Below are positions 27,253 through 33,644 of a DNA stretch of 64,000 bases, one piece after another (the stretch's first letter is position 1; each line of letters opens with the position of its first letter). The notes below the pieces were generated by a model that saw nothing but the letters and a program-made list of their open reading frames with translations, ran no database searches and was not told the origin of the DNA. The DNA is taken from contig CAJTMH010000003.1 of NCBI GenBank assembly GCA_910577255.1, positions 421,592 through 485,591 on the forward strand, read 5' to 3'. A program made the translations under genes and the position numbers. The stretch is from an uncultured Duncaniella sp. Lineage in GTDB: Bacteria > Bacteroidota > Bacteroidia > Bacteroidales > Muribaculaceae.

Positions 27253-29052
27253 TCATGGATGGTCGGTCGTTGAAAAATAGCGCGAACGGATTATTTTGTC
27301 GCATATTTCCTGCCTATGGTGTAACCATTCATCTGACATATATGTCGAGTAAGTCAGTTCGGGTGCAAAAATGCTTCTTCCGAGTCCGCGGTAAGGCACC
27401 GTTTCTCCGTCAACCTTTATTTCCATTGAATTAATTCCCATCACATCAAGGATAGTCGGGAACACATCTATCTGGTTGATAGGTTGTGGATGGTTCAACT
27501 TATAACCGGCATTATAAATAATCAGAGGGACTGTGGGGTGTGATAGCAGTGGTGAAAGAGCGTTTTTAGCTGCTTCATGGTCGCCGGCAAGCACAATCAC
27601 CGACTTGTCGGCCAAGCCGTTATTCCTGAGCCATTGTATAAACTCACCTAATGCCGTGTCGAAATGCTTTACGGCTTCCAGGTAGTATCGGTCACGGGAG
27701 TCGAGCCGACTGATGAATTCTGAATCATTATCGAGTGTCGGGCTCACCTTGGGCTTATCAAACGGTTCATGCATTGACAGACTCGTGATTTCGATGAGGA
27801 AAGGTTGAGGAAGTCCGCTTATTATATCTGTCGCCGCGTTGAAAATTTCGGCATCCTCATTCATTCCGTCACAATTGCCGGCCAGGTTTTCATAAAGCCT
27901 GGTGTAGCCATAGCTTAAGGTGGTAAGATGATGATTCCATACCTCCTTCCGTTCCCCTATGGCCTCGATGGCGGTATAGCCTCGAAGGGCTTTGGCTAAG
28001 GATGGATAATCGGCAGTGGCGTAGTCGGTTATGAACACATCGCCCTCCAGCGGTAGCAGTCCGGTGTTATATATCAACTGTCCGTCGGCCGAACGACCTA
28101 ACCCTGCATTAGGGATAACATTGAGAGCTGTGACCGACCCCGAATCACTCGCGAGCGCATGGAGAGTAGGGCAGATATTTTCTTCCACCGGAAGTGTCAG
28201 CACTGAGCTGTGCAGTGATTCCACTATTATAAGTATCAGATTCTTCCCCTTGTTGTTCGACAACTCTTCCATCACTGTAGCCTGTGGCAATGGCCCGGAG
28301 GAGGACAGCAGCTCATTTATCTCCCGCAACTCTTCGGGCGAGGGTGTGTAAGTGCGGGGAACGCACTCGTATAATGTTCGCATGAAGAACATCGGAATGC
28401 CCCAGTACTGTACGGTTTGTATGCGGCAAGTGGGATGTGTAAGACTTGTGATATCTTCGTCGATAATATCCTTGTAAGTCAATGCGTAGGGCGACCAGTT
28501 ATGACTGCGTCTGGCCGCAAGCCCGAACCTTGCGCCGAATATCACCACGACGCATATCACTGTGAGAATACGGCTCTTAACGCTATAGTGGTCGGTCGCC
28601 ATATCCTTACGATAGCGGAGGTATATGGCGAGTATGATAAAAAATGGCGCTGCTATCAGGCAGTCCCACCATTTGAGTGAGTTCCTGGTACTGTTGATGA
28701 CAAAAGAATTCAGGATATCAGTGGTGCCTATTATATTGCCGGGCATGAAATCTCCGAAATTCCGTTCATACCAAGTGTTGGCCAATAGAAAACAGGTGAA
28801 TATGAAAAATACCGTCACGCTGACCGTCCCTCTGATTTTTCTTGGCAATAGAAGTGATGGCAGATATAAGACCGCTGCATCAAGAAACGGCTCGAAGAAA
28901 GCCACCTTCCATGGATAACCACGATATAGGGCACATTGCCCGAAGGCCCAGAGTTGCAGACCGCCCAACACGACAAGTGCTGCCACAAACAGATTGGTGT
29001 CCTTGCGGAAAATGACAGCTGTAGCCTCTTGGATGCGTCGTGGCATGTTCAT
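27253..29052 (-). CDS. LTA synthase-like sulfatase-fold membrane phosphotransferase
   Basis: The N-terminal half has about five transmembrane segments (residues 18-35, 45-62, 70-90, 128-145, 162-182) and the C-terminal half is an alkaline-phosphatase/sulfatase fold facing the periplasm. Visible metal-site features are ILIIVESLHSS, the nucleophile region GLGRSADGQL and LAGDHEAAKN near the end. In Gram-negative Bacteroidales such proteins probably transfer phospho-head-groups to surface glycans or lipids; the exact reaction is unknown. The 599-residue length is typical of LtaS-like proteins. Confidence 0.85.
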   Translation of the reverse strand: MNMPRRIQEATAVIFRKDTNLFVAALVVLGGLQLWAFGQCALYRGYPWKVAFFEPFLDAAVLYLPSLLLPRKIRGTVSVTVFFIFTCFLLANTWYERNFGDFMPGNIIGTTDILNSFVINSTRNSLKWWDCLIAAPFFIILAIYLRYRKDMATDHYSVKSRILTVICVVVIFGARFGLAARRSHNWSPYALTYKDIIDEDITSLTHPTCRIQTVQYWGIPMFFMRTLYECVPRTYTPSPEELREINELLSSSGPLPQATVMEELSNNKGKNLILIIVESLHSSVLTLPVEENICPTLHALASDSGSVTALNVIPNAGLGRSADGQLIYNTGLLPLEGDVFITDYATADYPSLAKALRGYTAIEAIGERKEVWNHHLTTLSYGYTRLYENLAGNCDGMNEDAEIFNAATDIISGLPQPFLIEITSLSMHEPFDKPKVSPTLDNDSEFISRLDSRDRYYLEAVKHFDTALGEFIQWLRNNGLADKSVIVLAGDHEAAKNALSPLLSHPTVPLIIYNAGYKLNHPQPINQIDVFPTILDVMGINSMEIKVDGETVPYRGLGRSIFAPELTYSTYMSDEWLHHRQEICDKIIRSRYFSTTDHP

Positions 29053-29114
29053 TTGGGCGTTGTGATAGGCAGATTTGGTTCAGTGAGATTCTTTAGGGCG
29101 AAGTTACATAAAAT

Positions 29115-29171
29115 AATCGACTTATTTCCACAAGTGGGTCTTTTTTTACCACTTGTGGAAATAAGTCGATT
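29115..29171. repeat. Perfect 23-bp inverted repeat with T-rich loop
   Basis: Arms at 29115-29137 and 29149-29171 are exact reverse complements (AATCGACTTATTTCCACAAG plus TGG). The 11-nt loop contains seven T's. It sits between the LtaS-like gene start and the accessory cassettes, at the boundary from core to island. It could be a bidirectional terminator, an insertion end or a protein-binding cruciform. Confidence 0.85.
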
Positions 29172-29216
29172 GAGGGATTGGTGGAAATTGATAGGGCTAT
29201 CTCAAAATTCAGGATA

Positions 29217-29310
29217 TTTTCAGTGGTTCAAAGATATGGCTCGTAAACTCCTTGAAAAGATGGGCTTCCGTCAACCACAATCCAGGCAAGGAAAAGACTT
29301 GCATCATTAG
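29217..29310 (+). pseudogene. 3' end relic of an unknown gene, copy 1
   Basis: Encodes the C-terminal peptide FQWFKDMARKLLEKMGFRQP and ten more residues ending KDLHH before the stop at 29308-29310. The same peptide ends the relic at 31130-31471. The two DNA copies differ at five positions in this stretch and every change is synonymous, including TAG versus TAA. Upstream of 29217 no similarity remains, so only the tail survives here. The protein family was not recognised. Confidence 0.6.
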
Positions 29311-29330
29311 GCTGGGTCCATAAACGCAAT

Positions 29331-29366
29331 TCAGCCCGACGAAAAACTTTTTTCTCGTCGGGCTGA
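29331..29366. terminator. Terminator in the left cassette flank, copy 1
   Basis: TCAGCCCGACGA (29331-29342) pairs perfectly with TCGTCGGGCTGA (29355-29366). It lies between the plus-strand relic and the leftward CPBP gene. With the relic it forms a 150-bp unit (29217-29366) repeated at 31378-31527. Confidence 0.85.
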
Positions 29367-29385
29367 TTTCCAAGTTATTTGACAC

Positions 29386-30153
29386 TCATATTGTCCATAT
29401 CGGATAGTTGAAAATCTTGCTCTTTTCTCTTTTGCGATGAACTAATGTCATGGCTATTGCAAGTGCTATTGATGAAATACGGAGAATATTTGAAATTAAT
29501 CCTCCGGACGCAACTTCTGTACCATCAATTATAAATAATTGCCACGAAAGATTCATGAAAAAATGCAGACAGATAGGCATCCATAAATTGAAATTCCATT
29601 CAACATATATCCAACTGAAATATAGTGCACCAATAAAGGTGATGCCAAATGCAGCCAAAGAAGATATAATATCGTGTCCTTGATAGATATGTCCCAACCC
29701 AAATAATATGGCTGGGAAAAAAGCCGCCCAGAAGAAACCAACTTTGGAATATCTGAATAACTGGCCAAACATAAAACCACGGAAGACAATTTCTTCAAAT
29801 AGGGCCGCAAGAACACATTGACGGACAATTACACTAAGGTTTATTTCAGAATTAAATTTACCAAATATAGCGAATCCAATGTACAATGGCAATGTAAGCA
29901 CAAATGAATAAGCCAATCCCTTTAATATCGAACTGTTAAGTCCAAGGGACGTTATGATTGATTTAGGCTTGTGCAATACGAGTAGAGTGCCAACTACAGG
30001 TATGAGGACAAGACAATTTTTAACGAATGATTTCATTAATGAATGGCTTGGAAGATGTAGAGGCGAAACAATCCTCGAAGCATTCCAAATCATAAGATAT
30101 ACTAATATTGAACCTATTGCAATGGTTACGATGTTAATCTTATTTGATTTCAT
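29386..30153 (-). CDS. CPBP family intramembrane protease
   Basis: Membrane protein with about eight helices over 255 residues. CPBP (Abi) glutamic protease motifs are visible: EEIVFRGFMFG (motif 1, EExxxR), FGLGHIYQG (motif 2 histidine) and CLHFFMN (motif 3, HxxxN). The family includes CAAX-type proteases and bacteriocin self-immunity proteins. Its ATG overlaps the stop of the upstream PH gene by the ATGA arrangement, so the two are one transcription unit. It is cargo of the first accessory cassette. The substrate is unknown. Confidence 0.85.
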   Translation of the reverse strand: MKSNKINIVTIAIGSILVYLMIWNASRIVSPLHLPSHSLMKSFVKNCLVLIPVVGTLLVLHKPKSIITSLGLNSSILKGLAYSFVLTLPLYIGFAIFGKFNSEINLSVIVRQCVLAALFEEIVFRGFMFGQLFRYSKVGFFWAAFFPAILFGLGHIYQGHDIISSLAAFGITFIGALYFSWIYVEWNFNLWMPICLHFFMNLSWQLFIIDGTEVASGGLISNILRISSIALAIAMTLVHRKREKSKIFNYPIWTI

Positions 30154-30635
30154 TGTTGGGAGTAATTGTTAATTGATTCGTTAATATAGTCCACCATGTC
30201 TTTGGGGTTTTCGCATCCGAGTATATACTTTTTCCCATCTTTCAATGTGACAAGAAAGCAATCGGAGGCTTTGCCATAGTATGCAAAATATTTTCCGATT
30301 GATGGTTCACTAAACCATCCATAATAGCCAAACTAACCGCCACTTCCGCAAATACGTTTTTCAGCCATTGTTGGAGAAACCAATTTTACTGAATCGATAG
30401 CGCTTAATGGGATAGACTTTATCTTAAGAGGTCTATTGATGTTTAATTCTCCATCCCGAACAGAAATGGATAATGGCATATAACATAGCGCAGTAAAACA
30501 AAGGACGAAGAGCGCGCCAACTACTATGTATTTTGCCAATGAATCTTTAGCGAAACAAAATGCCGCTAAAAGAACAATAAGACCTATCAAGGTCATAATT
30601 GTGCTCCAAGCGCTGAGTTTTACCTTTTTTCTCAT
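30150..30635 (-). pseudogene. Bacterial PH-domain membrane protein interrupted by an in-frame TAG
   Basis: Reads from ATG at 30635 through two transmembrane helices (about residues 8-30 and 35-53) into a PH-like domain with LNINRPLKIKSIPLSAI. An amber codon at 30335-30333 stops it after ...KRICGSGG (100 residues). The same frame then continues for 60 codons with clear PH-type sequence (FGYYGWFSEP, VTLKDGKKYILG) to TGA at 30152-30150, which overlaps the CPBP ATG. The intact downstream frame and the ATGA overlap show the gene was recently whole. A nonsense mutation is most likely; a sequencing error or readthrough are alternatives. Confidence 0.75.
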
Positions 30636-30679
30636 TCAATTTAATTTTTATGCCATAGGCTCATTGGCAGTTGGTATTC

Positions 30680-30900
30680 AAAGAAAACGTGAGCCAACTA
30701 TGCCACGTCCCAACTTGAAGGCCCTGAGAAAGCCTGTGAGCAGATATAACAATAGTAGCCCACGCTATACGCGTGAGAACCACTATGCTATCCTTGCTCA
30801 ATAGAAAGTTTCTCAGGTTTTCAAGTTGCAAGATAAGCATAACGCTTCTTATATTTCAAAATGTCGTGGACTGAGTAGTCTCAATCTGACTACAAAATTA
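30680..30900 (-). ncRNA. Candidate structured small RNA or leader, copy 1
   Basis: A -7 box TAATTTTG (30900-30893) would start a leftward RNA near 30886. It contains a small hairpin (30852-30831) and a long one with arms 30828-30808 and 30731-30711. Next come the terminator-like stem ACGTG/CACGT (30708-30687) and TTTTCTTT. The long stem is two 9-bp helices around a small internal loop. In the second copy the arm sequences differ but remain complementary. It may be a free RNA or an attenuating leader of the PH-CPBP operon. No known RNA family recognised. Confidence 0.45.
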
Positions 30901-31117
30901 CTAAAATTCTTTGAATCAGAGGGTGTACCAACCTAAGAAATCAGAGAATTTCATTGAAAACAAATCAAACTAAAAATAGCTAACACCCCTTAAAAATACC
31001 AAAATCGAAATTACGTCTTTCGATTTATCCAACTAATTAGTACAATCTTAGTACATATCCAAATTTGCAACCTATTGTATAGTAGATAAATACACGCCAT
31101 AAAAGAAGTTAAGGTAT
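30680..31117. repeat. Right cassette flank, copy 1 (438 bp)
   Basis: Diverged direct repeat of 32267-32703, alignable along its whole length with almost no length change. It begins 45 bp upstream of the PH gene start. It contains a candidate leftward promoter, a large covarying hairpin, a terminator-like hairpin and a rightward promoter region with TTAGTACA-atc-TTAGTACA at 31037-31055. The rightward -7 box is damaged here (CAAATTTG). Confidence 0.85.
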
Positions 31118-31129
31118 GTTTTATCATAG

Positions 31130-31471
31130 GTAAATCAAACACAACCAAATAGAATTGATGATGCTGATTATCAGTATTATACGTCGATGTGGTTTTCTAT
31201 TGGCTTCCCTGACAGTTACGTTCACAGAATCCTCAGCTTCGAGAAAATAGGATTCAAAGGTCAACTATACTCCCACGAACATCAGCAGAGTTTCCGCACG
31301 AAAGGCTCTTGGGCAAAACTTGAGAGGAGTGCCGATAACAAGCACACATTTGAATTCAAGATTGACGGAGTAAGTGTTTTTCAGTGGTTCAAAGATATGG
31401 CTCGTAAACTACTTGAAAAGATGGGCTTCCGTCAACCACAATCCAGGCAAGGCAAAGACTTACACCATTAA
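31130..31471 (+). pseudogene. 3' end relic of the same unknown gene, copy 2
   Basis: Open in frame from 31130 (after TAG at 31127-31129) to TAA at 31471, 113 codons, with no convincing start. It includes MWFSIGFPDSYVHRIL and FEFKIDGVSVFQWFKDMARK and ends in the same peptide as 29217-29310. It follows the right cassette flank, whose rightward promoter once probably drove it; the 5' part of the gene is missing. I do not recognise the family. An ATG at 31187 could still give a 94-residue product. Confidence 0.6.
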
Positions 31472-31491
31472 CCCTACTTGTTAAACAAGAT

Positions 31492-31527
31492 TCAGCCCGA
31501 CGAAAGATTTTTCTCTTGTCGGGCTGA
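31492..31527. terminator. Terminator in the left cassette flank, copy 2
   Basis: TCAGCCCGAC (31492-31501) pairs with GTCGGGCTGA (31518-31527). It ends the 150-bp unit 31378-31527 and lies 23 bp before the end of the leftward TonB-C gene. Confidence 0.85.
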
Positions 31528-31550
31528 TAATACCACTTATGTAATTCGGA

Positions 31551-32225
31551 TTATTTTAATTCAGGACAATTAGTTACATGATCAATTAGATTTCCTCTTA
31601 AGTAGATCGAACCTGGCTCTCTGAAAGTTATAGGCAGAATATAACCTATGCGGTGTTTCTTCGGTGTAAAGAATTTGACACGGAAGTTTGGCAGAGCATT
31701 TACAAGCCTTAATGCCTCGGCATTGGCTGCTTCATTTTTGCTTGGTCTAACAACCTTCGGGTCGGTAACAGAACCGTCAGGTTGAACGTAGAAGCTGACA
31801 ACAACTCTTTCGTTGCCTTTATATCCTTCAGGTATTTGTATATTAGCCTCTAACCATTCTTTGAGCAGTCCATTGCCTCCGGGAAATTCACAAATGGGAT
31901 CATAGTTTACCCAAAGATTTTTCGTGGCTTCTTTTACATCGGATTTTAATTTTTCGAGGTTTACCGACGAGATTGAAATGAAAACAGCTCGGTTTCCATA
32001 CTCGTCGTTTCTGACTTCCATATTTAGGATTGAGTCAACATTGACCATCTCAGGGTTGGCTCCTGTTATCCATTCATCATTGAAATAGTAAAACACCGTT
32101 TTGGTGTCCTGCTCGGTCAGTGGAAATTGTATTTCTTTGAAGGCACTGTCGTTCTTGCAGCAGTTTTGTGCGAACACAAAACAACTTTGGACGATAAACA
32201 AAGAAATTAAAAGGAGTTTCTTCAT
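31551..32225 (-). CDS. Secreted TonB C-terminal-domain protein
   Basis: 224 residues. The N-terminus MKKLLLISLFIVQSCFVFAQ is a signal peptide, so the protein should be periplasmic or lipid-anchored rather than spanning the membrane like true TonB. The middle part (about 25-110) is unrecognised. The C-terminal part (about 120-205) is a TonB-C fold with GNERVVVSFYVQPDGSVTDP and ALRLVNALPNF. It is the cargo of the second cassette, between the 150-bp left flank and the 437-bp right flank. With no ExbBD partner motif it is unlikely to be an energy transducer. Confidence 0.8.
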   Translation of the reverse strand: MKKLLLISLFIVQSCFVFAQNCCKNDSAFKEIQFPLTEQDTKTVFYYFNDEWITGANPEMVNVDSILNMEVRNDEYGNRAVFISISSVNLEKLKSDVKEATKNLWVNYDPICEFPGGNGLLKEWLEANIQIPEGYKGNERVVVSFYVQPDGSVTDPKVVRPSKNEAANAEALRLVNALPNFRVKFFTPKKHRIGYILPITFREPGSIYLRGNLIDHVTNCPELK

Positions 32226-32266
32226 ACCCTTAAAGTTTGTTCCGGCAGTCCTCCGGAAACAGTTTT

Positions 32267-32486
32267 AAAAGAAACGTGGACTGTAAATGCCACGTCGTAA
32301 TTGGAGGTCGTAGGATAACCTTTTGCACAGATGTAACAATAGCAGCCCACGCTATACGCATGAGAACCACTATGCTATCCTTGTACTGTTGAAAAATTCC
32401 TACGTTTTCAATTACAAGATAAGCATAACGCTTCTTATATTCCAAAATGTCGTGGACTGAGTTGTCTCACTCCAACTGCAAAAATA
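32267..32486 (-). ncRNA. Candidate structured small RNA or leader, copy 2
   Basis: The leftward -7 box is TATTTTTG (32486-32479). The long hairpin has arms at 32415-32398 and 32315-32297 (7 bp, internal loop, 7 bp). The terminator-like stem ACGTGG/CCACGT (32274-32295) is followed on the minus strand by TTTCTTTT. At about six positions the arm bases differ from copy 1 and the partner changes to keep pairing. The apical core around CACGCTATACGC is conserved in sequence. Confidence 0.45.
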
Positions 32487-32622
32487 TTAAAATTCTTTGA
32501 ATCAGAGGGGGTACTACCCAAAGAAATCCGAGAATTGCACCGAAAATAAATCCAACTAAAAATAGCTAACAGCCCTAAAAAATACCAAAATCAAGGTTAT
32601 GCCTTTCTATCTATCCAACTAA

Positions 32623-32653
32623 TTAGTACAATCTTAGTACATACTTAAATTTG
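32623..32653 (+). promoter_or_regulatory. Rightward promoter with paired TTAGTACA sites
   Basis: TTAGTACA occurs at 32623-32630 and 32634-32641, 11 bp apart (one helical turn), directly before TAAATTTG at 32646-32653. The pair is conserved in copy 1 (31037-31055). The position over the -33 region suggests a regulator site. The gene it served is missing here. Confidence 0.5.
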
Positions 32654-32709
32654 CAACAAATTGAGTATTAGATAAATACGTGGCATAAAAGAAGTTAAGG
32701 TATATAAGA

Positions 32710-33024
32710 CTATGAATTGGATTTATATAATGAAGCGGCTATAGCGGCAATGATTAATATCAAGATATTATGAATTAGCAATATGTATGTTGCTATCCTG
32801 ATTAGGCTGATACTGTATCCAGCTAACATAGATTTAACCAAAAGCACTATGGACGAGGCAAAAAATATGAAAGAGATGATTGTTTCGAGAATTATTAATC
32901 GATGCCGAAATTTCACTTCTGAGGAGTTCTTGGGTATCTTTATTATAAGCGGACCCCAAATATTTCCAAATGGCAAGATTAATCCTACCAATGTGGCTAA
33001 TGAGATTTTTTGAGAGAGACTCAT
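32710..33024 (-). CDS. Small membrane protein, DUF4870-like
   Basis: 104 residues with three hydrophobic segments (about 8-25, 45-67, 75-98). The FGNIWGPLIIKIPKN segment resembles the FGNIIGPLI core of DUF4870 proteins, though the acidic part usually following is not obvious. It starts behind a promoter at 33057-33089 that shares its design with one at 33501-33533. Its end abuts the right cassette flank. Function unknown. Confidence 0.65.
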   Translation of the reverse strand: MSLSQKISLATLVGLILPFGNIWGPLIIKIPKNSSEVKFRHRLIILETIISFIFFASSIVLLVKSMLAGYSISLIRIATYILLIHNILILIIAAIAASLYKSNS

Positions 33025-33056
33025 ATCTTATATATTTTGGGTTGATTTTGACGTTG

Positions 33057-33089
33057 CAAAATTACTGCCACAGACTTTCATATGCCAAA
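33057..33089 (-). promoter_or_regulatory. Promoter with TGAAAGT in the spacer, copy A
   Basis: The minus strand has TTTG (33089-33086), 21 bp, and TAATTTTG (33064-33057). TGAAAGT lies in the spacer at 33080-33074. The layout is identical to 33501-33533, suggesting common control. Confidence 0.6.
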
Positions 33090-33165
33090 TAAAAAGTTTC
33101 ATATATAGAAAATAAGTATAGATATAACATTCATTAAATCAATGATTTGCTATCGGGGTGGTGAT

Positions 33166-33385
33166 TTAATTTGGAACATATGGCGTCAGACTTTCATGGG
33201 AATTGCTATCTGAAAGTTTTTGAAGGAAGATGCGAAGGTTTGTAGACTTTGAAGGCAGCCCCAATTTATTGCGGATCGACCAACTTAGATTGTGATGACT
33301 CTTGAATCCGGATAAGCCCATATTCTTTTCCAGATAATCCATATAGCATGGCACACATATATCGAATCTCATGTGTGAGAAACGA
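33166..33385 (-). pseudogene. Frameshifted remnant of a LuxR-like regulator C-terminus
   Basis: The minus strand encodes two pieces of a DNA-binding domain in different frames. The first, FLTHEIRYMCAMLYGLSGKE, corresponds to LTTDEINYVCLYAIGLRGKE of the neighbouring 586-residue regulator. The second, SHHNLSWSIRNKLGLPSKST, corresponds to SHVNTSSAIRKKLGIDKHET. The shift lies near 33320. The rest of the gene is missing, so this is a decayed partial paralogue. Confidence 0.65.
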
Positions 33386-33500
33386 TTCCCTCCGTACCAG
33401 AGAATCTGGTCGCTATATGATACAGCAACTTAGAGAGGACGGTAAGTGCCAATTCTCTCTCTGATAATATACAGATGTCTTTACGAGGCATTTTTTATTA

Positions 33501-33533
33501 CAAAAATAGCTCGTAAAACTTTCACCTGCCAAA
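33501..33533 (-). promoter_or_regulatory. Promoter with TGAAAGT in the spacer, copy B
   Basis: The minus strand has TTTG (33533-33530), 21 bp, and TATTTTTG (33508-33501), with TGAAAGT at 33524-33518. It points toward the regulator remnant at 33166-33385. Confidence 0.55.
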
Positions 33534-33585
33534 TGAAAATTTTCAGAATGTCGTGTTGTAAATTGCTTGTATTTAGAAATCTAAA

Positions 33586-33633
33586 TTTATGAAAGTCCGT
33601 AATATAGAACTTATGTCAGGATACTTTCATAAA
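33586..33633. repeat. Inverted repeat TTTATGAAAGT / ACTTTCATAAA
   Basis: Perfect 11-bp arms at 33586-33596 and 33623-33633, 12 bp beyond the end of the large regulator gene. It contains the same TGAAAGT word as the nearby promoters. It may be a weak AT-rich terminator or an operator. Confidence 0.6.
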
Positions 33634-33644
33634 TATGGGTAAGG

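Larger units (their letters stand above)
32267..32703. repeat. Right cassette flank, copy 2 (437 bp)
   Basis: Second copy of the repeat at 30680-31117. It begins 42 bp upstream of the TonB-C gene start and ends 6 bp before the end of the next leftward gene. The rightward -7 box is intact here, but no gene follows it. Confidence 0.85.

Noticed and set aside
30680..30900. Retron or 6S RNA
   Set aside because: No reverse transcriptase is encoded nearby, and two adjacent diverged copies do not fit 6S RNA.
29217..31527. Insertion sequence with transposase
   Set aside because: No transposase motif was seen in the relics, and I found no paired terminal repeats or target duplications at the flank ends.
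32230..32445. 71-codon minus-strand frame inside the right cassette flank
   Set aside because: The corresponding frame in copy 1 is broken by stops, while the RNA pairing is conserved; treated as non-coding.
30680..32703. CRISPR array
   Set aside because: Only two long diverged copies with unequal genes between them; no short regular repeats or spacers and no cas genes.
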